From the NCBI GenBank assembly GCA_902797265.1, contig CADBSF010000072.1, forward strand, positions 1-34,953: DNA of 34,953 nt, read 5' to 3'. Positions within the stretch are counted from its first letter, which is position 1. The number at the start of each line of letters is the position of its first letter. The notes under the pieces are model-generated. The model made no database searches and was not told where the DNA came from. It saw only the letters and a program-made list of their open reading frames with translations. Shown piece by piece: positions 6,405 to 14,920 of the stretch. The translations under genes were made by a program, and so were the position numbers. The stretch is from an uncultured Erysipelotrichaceae bacterium. Its GTDB lineage: Bacteria > Bacillota_I > Bacilli_A > RF39 > UBA660.

Positions 6405-7391
6405 CTAAATAGTATCTTCTGATAACTTTTCGTATTCTCCATTTGTAATACTCTTATTTTCATCAATTTGATCAGCAAATGTTTCATCAAATATTGGCAT
6501 TGATTTTGTAATAACATCAGGATAGATATTTTTACTATTCATAATTGCTTTTTTAATATCTATGATATTGACATCTCTTCTGTTATCAAATAAGGCATTC
6601 GAAAATGCTTGTTGTACAATCGTTAAAGAAACATCTGGATACCTAGAACCCACTTCATAAATTCGCTTATATTCACTTGTAATATCGGTAATAAATTCCA
6701 TAATTTTCTTTTGAATAAAAGGACTATACATTAATTTAGCACCAGTTCTATATTCTATCTTTGGTAAAGTTCCTAGTAATATTTGAACATTCTCATCTCT
6801 AGTAGGTTCAAATATTTCTACTTTTTGAAATCTTCTTACAAAAGCCTTATCTCTTAAGATATATCTTTCATATTCTTCTGTAGTAGTGGCACCTATTACT
6901 TTAATATCTCCTCTATCTAATGCAGGTTTAAACATATTAGCAAAATCTAAAGCTTCTCCTTTTGTTCCCATTAAAGTATGTATTTCATCGATAAATAATA
7001 TTAATTTTGTTTTATCTTTTAATTCATCAATTAATGTTTGTACTTTGGATTCTCCTGTAACAGGATCTACTCCTAGAATAGCAGCTGTATTTATTTTTAT
7101 AACTTGATAACCTTTTAATACATCTGGTACGGCATCTTTTTGTATTCGATAAGCAAGACCTTCTACGGTAGCTGTTTTACCAACACCAGGTTTTCCAATT
7201 AGTACTGCTGATTTATCAGGAGTTAACAAAATAAGAATTAGTTGTTTTATTTGTTCATCTCTTCCAATTGCTGGGTTTGTTATATAATTATTCTCTTGAA
7301 AGTTTTCTCCATAATTCTTTAAGATACTAATTCTTTTTGATTTGATATCAAATGTCTTATTTGTTTTTAAATCAAATTCTTCATTATTCAT
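6405..7391 (-). CDS. single-domain AAA+ ATPase, ClpA/ClpB NBD1-like
   Basis: This is a 328-residue cytoplasmic ATPase. After a 40-residue head comes NPAIGRDEQI, then Walker A GKPGVGKT (66-73), Walker B LILFIDE with Asp135 and Glu136, a GATTTEEY sensor-1 region (about 168-174), the FVRRF arginine pair (186-187), and a small alpha-helical lid (about 195-290) with a YPDVSL sensor-2-type segment. This matches the first ATPase module of Clp/Hsp100 proteins, but there is no Clp N-domain, no middle domain and no second ATPase module. The ATG at 7389-7391 is used because AGGAAGTGA precedes it by 5 bases. An internal promoter lies at 7418-7426. The tight link to the zinc-ribbon membrane protein downstream suggests a two-part machine; the substrate is unknown. 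Confidence 0.85.
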   Translation of the reverse strand: MNNEEFDLKTNKTFDIKSKRISILKNYGENFQENNYITNPAIGRDEQIKQLILILLTPDKSAVLIGKPGVGKTATVEGLAYRIQKDAVPDVLKGYQVIKINTAAILGVDPVTGESKVQTLIDELKDKTKLILFIDEIHTLMGTKGEALDFANMFKPALDRGDIKVIGATTTEEYERYILRDKAFVRRFQKVEIFEPTRDENVQILLGTLPKIEYRTGAKLMYSPFIQKKIMEFITDITSEYKRIYEVGSRYPDVSLTIVQQAFSNALFDNRRDVNIIDIKKAIMNSKNIYPDVITKSMPIFDETFADQIDENKSITNGEYEKLSEDTI

Positions 7392-7417
7392 TTTTGTCAC
7401 TTCCTAGTACTTCTTTT

Positions 7418-7426
7418 ATTATATCA
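7418..7426 (-). promoter_or_regulatory. internal extended -10 promoter for the AAA+ / zinc-ribbon / glmS genes
   Basis: TGATATAAT on the minus strand is a perfect extended -10 in the 51-base gap after the CDF exporter gene, about 27 bases before the AAA+ start. No good -35 is seen. Confidence 0.5.
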
Positions 7427-7442
7427 TATTTTTCTATCCTCT

Positions 7443-8321
7443 TTATTCTTGATTCTCTCTTTTCATTGGATTTACATGGATTACTGTTAAATATATATCT
7501 GGTATTTCTTTTTCGATTTCTCTTTCTAAAGAGTTAGCAATCTCATGACTTTCAAATGTCGTTAATAAACCATCTACAAAAATAGTAAATGATATCTGAT
7601 AACGATATCCTACAGGAGTAGCATTAAAATGATTTACTTTTAAAACTTCTTGATGTCTTCTGATAATTTCATATACTTTATCTTTTGTATCTTCATTCAT
7701 GGACTTATCCATTAAAACATCATAACTTTCTTTAAAAATTTTCCATCCTGTATAAAAAATCCATAATCCAATAATAATTCCAACTATTATATCAGCTTCA
7801 TAAAAACCGTTAATACCAAGAATAGAGGATACAACTGTTAATGTCGTAATAAAACAATCATTTCTATGATCTTTACAACTTGCTTCGATTAAAATATTGG
7901 GATGTTTTTTATTGACACTTTTTGTATAGAAATATAAAGATAATTTTACAATAATCGTTACGATAGCAGTTCCTAACAGAAGATAAGAAAAAGTTATTTT
8001 CTCTTTTCTTAAATAAGTATCAATAGAGCCTTTAACCACAGAATAACTAGTAAGTATCATAATAATACTTATTAGAAAAGCATATACATATTCTGCTTTT
8101 CCATGACCTAAATTATGATCTTCATCAGCTTCTTTTTTACTTATTTTATTTCCAATAAAAGTCATTAATGAAGAGAAAACATCTCCAAAACTATTAAAGA
8201 AATCAGCTATCATAGCTTGACTATTACTTAAAAATCCAACTATACCTTTTAGTAATAATAACAATATATTTCCTATAATTCCATAGATACTTACTTTATT
8301 TGTTTCTTGATATCGTTCCAT
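7443..8321 (-). CDS. cation diffusion facilitator metal exporter (manganese/iron type likely)
   Basis: This 292-residue inner membrane protein should export a divalent metal in exchange for protons. Six membrane helices cover about 10-190, and the cytoplasmic CDF dimerisation domain about 205-285. Site A reads NSFGD in helix 2 (Asn43, Asp47) and DHRND in helix 5 (Asp151, Asp155). Zinc exporters of this family usually use HxxxD, so the Asn-Asp/Asp-Asp set fits the manganese-type members such as MntE better; this is inference from the motif. The DEDHNLGHGKAEY loop is also typical. The gene follows the HipA-like kinase gene by 11 bases. Its metal specificity has no support from neighbours, and no metal regulator is seen. 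Confidence 0.9.
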   Translation of the reverse strand: MERYQETNKVSIYGIIGNILLLLLKGIVGFLSNSQAMIADFFNSFGDVFSSLMTFIGNKISKKEADEDHNLGHGKAEYVYAFLISIIMILTSYSVVKGSIDTYLRKEKITFSYLLLGTAIVTIIVKLSLYFYTKSVNKKHPNILIEASCKDHRNDCFITTLTVVSSILGINGFYEADIIVGIIIGLWIFYTGWKIFKESYDVLMDKSMNEDTKDKVYEIIRRHQEVLKVNHFNATPVGYRYQISFTIFVDGLLTTFESHEIANSLEREIEKEIPDIYLTVIHVNPMKRENQE

Positions 8322-8332
8322 ATTAACCTATC

Positions 8333-9151
8333 CTATTCTTTTTTATAAGTCTTTTGACATTCACTTTCAATATAATTCTTATTTACTTGAAATAATTGTA
8401 TAATTTGTCGTTTCGTATTTCCATCAATTTCTATCTCTTCTTCTATTTCCTCAAAAATATTTATTATTTCTTTTCTATCAATTGCTGGTAAAAACTTTTC
8501 TAATCTTTCTAAATATTCATAACTACTTCTTTCAAGAAATTTATATAAAATACTTATATTTTTAGAAGACATAAAATAGAAATTATAAACAAAATCATCT
8601 TCATCTACACCTAGAGCATAAAAACCATAGAGAAGAGATAATCGTGATAACATATTTTCATTATCAAATAAAGGAGCAAATTCTATGTTATCATTCGTTT
8701 TTACTAATCCATAATTATTACTATGACGATCACTATTTCCTATTATAACATCAAACAAAAAAATATTAACTAAATCATCCATTAATCTTTCTTGTATTTC
8801 TTTACCAAATTTTTGATAAAAGAAATTATCAATTGCTTCTAGATTATTATTTACTTCTGCTATTTGAGTTTTATAAAAATCTTTTAATAGATAATTCATA
8901 CTACTATAAGTAGTTGTATCAAATCTTTTTGATACTGCTCCATAACGATGATTCTTTTCTCCAATATAATATTCACAACAAGAAATATTCATTCTTTTTG
9001 CAATTTTAGAAGCAATTACTTCATATAGATAATTATATTTTCTCTTTTCTTTTTTAAAATAATAATCATCTCCTTGATAAGTAAATATCATACCTTTTTC
9101 ATTTGCTTCTTTTATTGATTCCTGTTCTAAATCATCTAACTGAAATATCAT
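8333..9151 (-). CDS. HipA-like protein kinase, second of a tandem pair
   Basis: This is a 272-residue protein. It has the HipA/phosphatidylinositol-kinase-like catalytic core: VIIGNSDRHSNNYG with catalytic Asp141 and metal-binding Asn146, then FAPLFDNENML with metal-binding Asp163. The region upstream has YYFKK (about 30-34), placing the ATP-binding lysine in the first strands. The N-terminal HipA subdomain that usually precedes the core is not recognisable, so it is a short HipA/CtkA-like form. No HipB-like helix-turn-helix gene is next to it. It lies 4 bases after its paralogue and before the metal exporter gene. It may phosphorylate a translation or cell-cycle target as HipA and HipT do, but the target cannot be read from the sequence. 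Confidence 0.8.
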   Translation of the reverse strand: MIFQLDDLEQESIKEANEKGMIFTYQGDDYYFKKEKRKYNYLYEVIASKIAKRMNISCCEYYIGEKNHRYGAVSKRFDTTTYSSMNYLLKDFYKTQIAEVNNNLEAIDNFFYQKFGKEIQERLMDDLVNIFLFDVIIGNSDRHSNNYGLVKTNDNIEFAPLFDNENMLSRLSLLYGFYALGVDEDDFVYNFYFMSSKNISILYKFLERSSYEYLERLEKFLPAIDRKEIINIFEEIEEEIEIDGNTKRQIIQLFQVNKNYIESECQKTYKKE

Positions 9152-9155
9152 ATAA

Positions 9156-10037
9156 TCACTTTCCTCGACTAATTTCTATATCTTTTAAATATGATTTAAT
9201 ATTTTGATAATTATTATGAAATCTCTCCTTTATAAATTCTTTTTGATATTCAGATATTTTTTCATTAATTTCATTTTCAATTTCTTTTAGCATTTGATCG
9301 ATATTATCATCTCTAATAACTTCTACCATTTCTTTTAATCTATCTTGATAAAATGAGGCACTATAATGAATAAATTTATGAAAAAGATTCATTGGATTGC
9401 CTTCTATTTGTGCTAAGATATCATTTCTTTCTATTCCAAAACTATACTTTCCATCTTCAATGGATGATTTTCTTAACATATTCTCATTATCAAATATAGG
9501 AGCTACTTCAATAGTATTATCCTTTCTAATAAATCCAATATTACCAGAATGGCGATCATTATTCGCAATAATAATATCATATAAAAAGATATTAACTAAG
9601 TCATCCATCACTTTTTCTACTGTTTTAGCATCATATTTTTCAGACAAGAAAAACCAAATATCTTCTAAATTATGAAAAGATTCTACATAAAGAATATTTT
9701 CCAATTCATGATAAGAATTAATCAGTTGAACATCACTTGGTTTTTCTTTCTTGACTTTTAATATTTCAGTAATAAAATCATAAAAAGAAATAAAGTTTTT
9801 CATATCAATTAATTCTGATAATACTCCTTGTTGACCATGATAAGTTCCTAAATAATAGGAAGCATGGGGAATTGCTAATCTTTCAGCTATTTTCGCAGCA
9901 ATTAATTCATTATAGGTTTCATCACTTATTTTAATTGTTTTAAAATAATAATATTTATTATGAATCTTTAAGAAACAATCATCATCCTCGATTGGCTCAA
10001 CTATTTCTAATTCCATTTGATCTAAATTAAATGTCAT
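9156..10037 (-). CDS. HipA-like protein kinase, first of a tandem pair
   Basis: This 293-residue paralogue of the next gene has the same order: YYYFK near 29-33, then IIIANNDRHSGNIGF with catalytic Asp161 and Asn166, and VAPIFDNENML with metal-binding Asp183. Both proteins share an MDDLVNIF helix just before the catalytic loop, showing they arose by duplication. They differ clearly in the middle region (about 80-140), so the copies are old and may have separate targets. The start lies 2 bases after the polyprenyl synthase stop, inside the dnaE-lspA series, so expression should follow housekeeping genes rather than a toxin-antitoxin promoter. No antitoxin candidate is adjacent. All catalytic residues are present. 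Confidence 0.8.
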   Translation of the reverse strand: MTFNLDQMELEIVEPIEDDDCFLKIHNKYYYFKTIKISDETYNELIAAKIAERLAIPHASYYLGTYHGQQGVLSELIDMKNFISFYDFITEILKVKKEKPSDVQLINSYHELENILYVESFHNLEDIWFFLSEKYDAKTVEKVMDDLVNIFLYDIIIANNDRHSGNIGFIRKDNTIEVAPIFDNENMLRKSSIEDGKYSFGIERNDILAQIEGNPMNLFHKFIHYSASFYQDRLKEMVEVIRDDNIDQMLKEIENEINEKISEYQKEFIKERFHNNYQNIKSYLKDIEISRGK

Positions 10038-10039
10038 AG

Positions 10040-11104
10040 TTACTGATTTCTCCCCCTCAAATAATCAACAAAACCTACTAGTATATCTTTATCTTCTTCA
10101 CTTATCCAATCTAACTGATAAATATCATGAATGGCTTCATCATATAAAGAGTTCATAAGATTAGTTGCTTTTTCTAAAGCTTTTGATTTTTTCATAATAT
10201 CTTGTACCTTTTGAATTATTGTATCATCTAACTTACTTGTTCCATAGACACTATCTAATTCTTCACTATAAGAAGAATTCTTAGCATAAGCATAAAGAAG
10301 AGTTTGCTTACATTCTTTAATATCAGAAGCTTTTGTTTTTCCTGTTTCGTTGGAAAAAATACCTAATATATCATCTTGAATTTGAAATGCTATTCCAATC
10401 TTTTCACCTATTTTATCGATACTATCTAATTCTTCTTTATTGGTTCCTGCTAGTATCATTCCAGATGAGATAGGTCCTATCATAGTATAATATGATGTCT
10501 TTAATCGATAAATATCTATTATTGTTTTTTCAAGAGTTGATAATTCTACTCCTATATTTTTACTTTCAAAGGGAAGAATAACATCTAATAGTTCTCCTTT
10601 AGCTGTCTTTAATACTGTATCATTAAAAAAAGTTAATACTTTGCCAAGATTTTTATCTTCTTGATAAGCCTCGGCAATCTTTTGATTAGCTAAGTAGAAG
10701 CCATAATCTCCTATGCATAAAGCAATAGAGTTAGATAAATGATTTACTTCTGTTTCTGAAGAAACCTCTTTATATTTTTCCTTATTATAATAATGAACAG
10801 TCGCAATTCCTCTTCTTTTTTCATCTTGATCAATAATATCATCATGGATTAAGATGGATGTTTGAAATAACTCATAAGCAAGAGCTAATGGATAACTATA
10901 GGTACTTCTTCCTTTTTTTAATTGATATCCTAAATTTACTAAAATCCCTCTAATTCTTTTTCCAGAGTGATTTAAATTAACAAATACTTTCAAATTATCT
11001 CTTAAATAAGAGTTTTCTTCCGTTAATAATGATTGATTATATTCATAAATCATTTTCTCCATCATTTCTTTTTCTTCTTGATAATATTTCATAAATGGAT
11101 TCAT
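10040..11104 (-). CDS. polyprenyl diphosphate synthase (trans-isoprenyl transferase)
   Basis: This 354-residue enzyme condenses isopentenyl diphosphate with an allylic diphosphate. The first aspartate-rich motif is HDDIIDQDEKRRG and the second is FQIQDDILG; SGKRIRG near 48-54 provides the conserved substrate lysine and arginine. The residues 4 and 5 places before the first Asp motif are Ile and Ser, not aromatic, which in this family goes with products longer than farnesyl; the exact chain length is inference. Products would feed quinones or other prenyl lipids. It overlaps lspA by 4 bases (ATGA), so translation is coupled. The C-terminal part after the second motif is somewhat longer than in typical farnesyl synthases. 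Confidence 0.9.
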   Translation of the reverse strand: MNPFMKYYQEEKEMMEKMIYEYNQSLLTEENSYLRDNLKVFVNLNHSGKRIRGILVNLGYQLKKGRSTYSYPLALAYELFQTSILIHDDIIDQDEKRRGIATVHYYNKEKYKEVSSETEVNHLSNSIALCIGDYGFYLANQKIAEAYQEDKNLGKVLTFFNDTVLKTAKGELLDVILPFESKNIGVELSTLEKTIIDIYRLKTSYYTMIGPISSGMILAGTNKEELDSIDKIGEKIGIAFQIQDDILGIFSNETGKTKASDIKECKQTLLYAYAKNSSYSEELDSVYGTSKLDDTIIQKVQDIMKKSKALEKATNLMNSLYDEAIHDIYQLDWISEEDKDILVGFVDYLRGRNQ

Positions 11105-11592
11105 ACTTCATTACTCCTTTTCTTATCATCTTTTTCTTTCTTATCAAATATCATTGTAATTAATAATAAAAATGTACCAACCGTTATTCCTATATCAGCT
11201 AGATTAAAGACTGGAAAATGATAATTAATGATGATAAATGATAAGTAATCAATAACACTATGATATAAAATTCTATCCATTAGATTACCAAATACTCCTC
11301 CTATAATCATCCCTAAAGAGAGAATCGATAATTTAGTAAAGTTCTTCTCTTTTTTTATCATTTTATCTAATACTAAGATAAATACGATACTAATAATGAT
11401 TAATAAAAGAGATTTATCTTCTAATATAGAAAAAGCTGCTCCTTTATTCTTTACATATTGAATGGAAAAGAAATTTGGTATTACTGTAATTTTATCATAT
11501 TCTTGCATCATATGAGAAATCATTAATTTTATCCATTGATCCAGTATGAATACGATAGTAGCAATTTTATAAATATTTTGTCTATTCTTCAT
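11101..11592 (-). CDS. lspA: lipoprotein signal peptidase (signal peptidase II)
   Basis: This 163-residue membrane aspartyl protease cuts the signal peptide of prolipoproteins before the acylated cysteine. Four membrane helices are visible. The catalytic dyad is intact: GNLMDR with Asp106 and FNLADI with Asp133; the NKGAAFSIL segment (49-57) is also typical. It overlaps dnaE by 11 bases upstream and the polyprenyl synthase by 4 bases downstream, and ends in TGA. The VanY-like lipoprotein at 1330-2007 is one evident substrate. Confidence 0.96.
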   Translation of the reverse strand: MKNRQNIYKIATIVFILDQWIKLMISHMMQEYDKITVIPNFFSIQYVKNKGAAFSILEDKSLLLIIISIVFILVLDKMIKKEKNFTKLSILSLGMIIGGVFGNLMDRILYHSVIDYLSFIIINYHFPVFNLADIGITVGTFLLLITMIFDKKEKDDKKRSNEV

Positions 11593-14536
11593 TTTTTTCT
11601 CCTTGTAATATTCTTATTTTTGATACAATGATTTGATATTCATTTAATCTTTTTTCAACTGTTCCCCTTACTTTTAAAATATTTCCTTTTTCTATATTAG
11701 AGTATAATTGATAGATTTTAGGAAATAAGGTAAATTCCATCGATATTGTTTCATCACTACCTGTAATAAAAGCCATTTGATCTCCTTTTTTCGTAGTAAT
11801 TGCTTTTATTTTTTCCACTAATATTAAACAATCTATTGTCTGATTAAAATGTTCTTCTACTGTATTTAAATAGATACAATTTGGATTATCTTTTTGATAT
11901 ATCGTAGTTGGATGATGAGATAAGTAAAATCCAAATACTTCTTTTTCTTTTTCTAATAAATAATCATTGGAGTACTCTAACTGTTCAATTAATTCTGGTT
12001 TCATGACTAAAGAAGGATCAATATCTTTTGTTAATTCCGCATAATTAAAGAGACTATCCAGATTATATATTAAAGTAGCACGTGTATAGGAAAAACATGC
12101 AAACACATTAGCAAATATCAATGTTTCAAAAGTTTTCTTTCCTACTCCTTCTAAATATAATCTACTAAAGCAATCATAGATATCTTGAAAAGGTCCTTGC
12201 TCTTTTGCTCTTTCAATTTGTTCAGAAACAACTACACCAATTCCTTTTATATTAGAGATTGGATAAATAATTTGATTTCCTTTTACAATATATTTTGATT
12301 CACTTTCATTAATAGATGGTTTTACAATTTCTATGTGATTTGATTTGGCTTCTTTGATATATTCACTAGTCTTTGTTTCACTTCCGATACTATTCGATAA
12401 TAGATTAGAAAAGAATATTGTTTTATAATGACATTTTAAATAAGCCATTTTGTAGGATACCACAGAATAAGCCACTGAATGGGATTTATTGAATCCATAA
12501 CCTGCAAATTTTAATATTAAATCAAATATTTTTTTAGCTTGTTCTTCAGAATGATGATTTTCTAAACTTTTTTTAATAAACTTTTCTTCTTCACTTTTTA
12601 ATAATTCTGATTTTTTCTTACTCATTGCTCTTCTTAATATATCTGCTTCCCCTAGCGTATATCCTGCATAAATATTGGCTAGTTTAATAATCTGTTCTTG
12701 GTAAATTAAGAAACCATAAGTTGATTTAGTAATTTCTTCTAAAGAAGGATCTAAATAAGTAATTTTTTCCTCTTTATGTTTTCTCTTAATATAAGATTCT
12801 ATATTTAAAGCAGCTCCTGGTCGATAAAGAGCAATAGCCGCAACAATATCTTCAAATGTATTTGGTTTTAATCTTTTTAAAAAAGCTTTCATTCCAGTAG
12901 ATTCAAATTGAAAAATACCAGAAGTATTCCCCTGTTCAAATAAGGATAATGTTTCCTTATCATCTAAAGGTATTTTAGAAAAATCAATCTCTATATTATT
13001 ATAATTCTTTATATCTTTTATTACATTATCAATTAATGTTAAATTCTTTAAGACTAAAAAGTCCATTTTTAATAATCCCAATTCCTCTAAATATTCCATA
13101 GAATAACTAGTTAGATAGAGATTATCTACTTTAATAAGAGGAATTACTTCATCTAAATCTACTCTACTCATAATAATTCCTGCTGCATGAGAAGATGTAT
13201 GTCTAGGAAAACCTTCTAATTTTACTGCTATTTTAAACATATTAGAAAGAATGGTATCACTTTCTATTCTTACTTTAAATGCTTCATTTTTATGATAAAT
13301 ATCCATTAATTTATCCTTTGACATAGCTGGAATAAATTTAGATAAGGAATCAACTTTATATAGAGGAATATTTAATACTCTAGAAACATCTCTTATTGCT
13401 TGCTTAGCAGCAAGTGTTCCAAATGTGATGATTCCACTTACTCTTTTTTCTCCATATTTTTCTTTTACATAATCAATTACCATATCTCTTTTATCATCTG
13501 GAAAATCAGTATCAATATCAGGCATTGTTTTTCTTTCTGGATTTAAGAATCTTTCAAATAATAAATCATATTTTAACGGATCAATATCTGTTATTCCTAA
13601 CGAATAAGCAACTAAAGAACCTGCAGCACTTCCTCTTCCAGGACCTACTAAAATTTGATTCTTTTTAGCGAATTTAATAAAATCATAAACGATTAAAAAA
13701 TAATTAGAAAATCCCATTTCTTCTATTACTTTACATTCATAGATTAATCTATTTTGATAATGAGAAGGAACATCTCCCTTTAATCTTTTCTTTAATCCAA
13801 CTTTACATAATTCTTCTAAATAGCTATCTGGATTTTCACAATCGTAGATAGGTAAATAATTCTCTTTCTCTGGAAATAGTAAATTACATTCTTCTACAAT
13901 CTTAAACGTATTATTAATACCTTCTTCACTACTAAGAGAATTGATATGATCAATATTTAATTCATGATGATCAATAGAATCACTATTCTCATCTAAAATA
14001 GTTTTTCCATCTCTTATTTTATATAAGATTTGTAATACTTCTTTTTCTTCTTTAGAAGGATATAAATTTTCTTGAAAAAAGACAACATTTTTGGCAATTA
14101 TCCTTGCTTCTTTTTCTTCTTGTTTATCTTGATATCCTAAGTAAGAATCTACAAAAAGAGAAGATATTTCTTCATATTTATTTCTTGATTCAAAAGGAGT
14201 AACAGATATTAAATGATTATGATATTTTTCTAAGTCTGAGAAAGTAATTTTTCTTTCATTTTGAATTGTAGATAATTTAATTATATTTTTATAACCTTCA
14301 TAGTTTTTTACAAATAAAACAGTTGAATAATCTTCCATAAGAACTTGAAGTCCAATAACGGGTTTTATCTTTTCTTGTTCACATTTTTTAATAAATTCCA
14401 TCGTTCCAAACATATTAGTATCAACAATAGAAATACTAGGAAGATGATTCTTTCTGGCATAGGAGATAATATCATCTATTTTTAACATACTAGATAATAA
14501 AGTATAATTACTTTTATTAAATAATGGTATAAACAT
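11582..14536 (-). CDS. dnaE: DNA polymerase III alpha subunit, DnaE type
   Basis: This 984-residue replicative polymerase is of the type that works beside PolC in low-GC Gram-positives, extending RNA primers. Order: N-terminal PHP-like domain (1-about 220), polymerase core with GPGRGSAAGS and the catalytic MPDIDTDF motif (Asp340, Asp342), a third Asp in LLKMDFLVLKN, helix-hairpin-helix region, and a C-terminal OB fold (about 890-975). The PHP metal ligands are lost: the usual HSxYS reads KSNYT and the GDVHY motif is absent, so no proofreading is expected from it. At 984 residues it is shorter than the Bacillus enzyme (about 1115), lacking the region after the OB fold. AGGAGGAG precedes the ATG. 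It heads the long minus-strand series down to glmS. Confidence 0.95.
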   Translation of the reverse strand: MFIPLFNKSNYTLLSSMLKIDDIISYARKNHLPSISIVDTNMFGTMEFIKKCEQEKIKPVIGLQVLMEDYSTVLFVKNYEGYKNIIKLSTIQNERKITFSDLEKYHNHLISVTPFESRNKYEEISSLFVDSYLGYQDKQEEKEARIIAKNVVFFQENLYPSKEEKEVLQILYKIRDGKTILDENSDSIDHHELNIDHINSLSSEEGINNTFKIVEECNLLFPEKENYLPIYDCENPDSYLEELCKVGLKKRLKGDVPSHYQNRLIYECKVIEEMGFSNYFLIVYDFIKFAKKNQILVGPGRGSAAGSLVAYSLGITDIDPLKYDLLFERFLNPERKTMPDIDTDFPDDKRDMVIDYVKEKYGEKRVSGIITFGTLAAKQAIRDVSRVLNIPLYKVDSLSKFIPAMSKDKLMDIYHKNEAFKVRIESDTILSNMFKIAVKLEGFPRHTSSHAAGIIMSRVDLDEVIPLIKVDNLYLTSYSMEYLEELGLLKMDFLVLKNLTLIDNVIKDIKNYNNIEIDFSKIPLDDKETLSLFEQGNTSGIFQFESTGMKAFLKRLKPNTFEDIVAAIALYRPGAALNIESYIKRKHKEEKITYLDPSLEEITKSTYGFLIYQEQIIKLANIYAGYTLGEADILRRAMSKKKSELLKSEEEKFIKKSLENHHSEEQAKKIFDLILKFAGYGFNKSHSVAYSVVSYKMAYLKCHYKTIFFSNLLSNSIGSETKTSEYIKEAKSNHIEIVKPSINESESKYIVKGNQIIYPISNIKGIGVVVSEQIERAKEQGPFQDIYDCFSRLYLEGVGKKTFETLIFANVFACFSYTRATLIYNLDSLFNYAELTKDIDPSLVMKPELIEQLEYSNDYLLEKEKEVFGFYLSHHPTTIYQKDNPNCIYLNTVEEHFNQTIDCLILVEKIKAITTKKGDQMAFITGSDETISMEFTLFPKIYQLYSNIEKGNILKVRGTVEKRLNEYQIIVSKIRILQGEKNEE

Positions 14537-14557
14537 AGCGACTCCTCCTTCTTTATT

Positions 14558-14566
14558 ATTTTACCA
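14558..14566 (-). promoter_or_regulatory. candidate dnaE promoter
   Basis: TGGTAAAAT on the minus strand is an extended -10 about 20 bases before the dnaE Shine-Dalgarno. The -35 region is weak. Confidence 0.4.
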
Positions 14567-14655
14567 TATTTTTAAGAAAAAGATTTCAGATAGAAAGAAT
14601 AATTACAAAAAAAGCCAATTTATAGGTCTTTTTTTAGGAAAGAAGCCTTTTTTAT

Positions 14656-14684
14656 TTGACTTTATTGGTAATTTATGTTAAAGT
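14656..14684 (+). promoter_or_regulatory. rpmB promoter
   Basis: TTGACT (14656-14661), a 17-base spacer, then TAAAGT (14679-14684) with TGT directly before it as an extended -10. It is about 30 bases ahead of the Shine-Dalgarno. Confidence 0.6.
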
Positions 14685-14726
14685 TATTAAGCAGTGAAGG
14701 AAATCATGTTTGTAAGGAGGGATAGC

Positions 14727-14906
14727 ATGGCAGTAAATGTAACTACAAGAAAAGGTAATGTAAAGAATATTCGTTCTCATGCTTTAAACGCTACGAAAAA
14801 GAGACAAAATTTAAATTTACAAGTATATAGACTTGAAGATGGTACAAAAGTTAGACTTTCTACTAAAGAATTAAGAACTTTGAAGAAGAATGAAAAAACT
14901 GCTTAA
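14727..14906 (+). CDS. rpmB: 50S ribosomal protein L28
   Basis: This is a 59-residue basic protein of the large ribosomal subunit. The L28 core is clear: RSHALNATKKR, then a LQVYRL strand, and a VRLSTKELRTLKK C-terminus matching the usual VSARALKS helix. It lacks the cysteines found near the N-terminus in some L28 proteins and so is the zinc-free form. I chose the ATG at 14727 because AAGGAGG lies 6 bases upstream; the longer frame begins before that site. It is a one-gene unit with its own promoter; its stop codon lies in the loop of a strong bidirectional terminator. Confidence 0.93.
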   Translation: MAVNVTTRKGNVKNIRSHALNATKKRQNLNLQVYRLEDGTKVRLSTKELRTLKKNEKTA

Positions 14907-14920
14907 TGCAGTTTTTTTTT
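14893..14920. terminator. bidirectional terminator between rpmB and the minus-strand gene
   Basis: AAAAAACTGC and GCAGTTTTTT flank a five-base loop that includes the rpmB stop codon. Runs of A and T on both sides let it end transcription from either side. Confidence 0.85.

Noticed and set aside
14591-14640. A-run/T-run hairpin in the rpmB upstream region as a ribosomal leader
   Set aside because: It lies upstream of the best rpmB promoter and has only a few GC pairs; it may be a weak terminator but is not supported.
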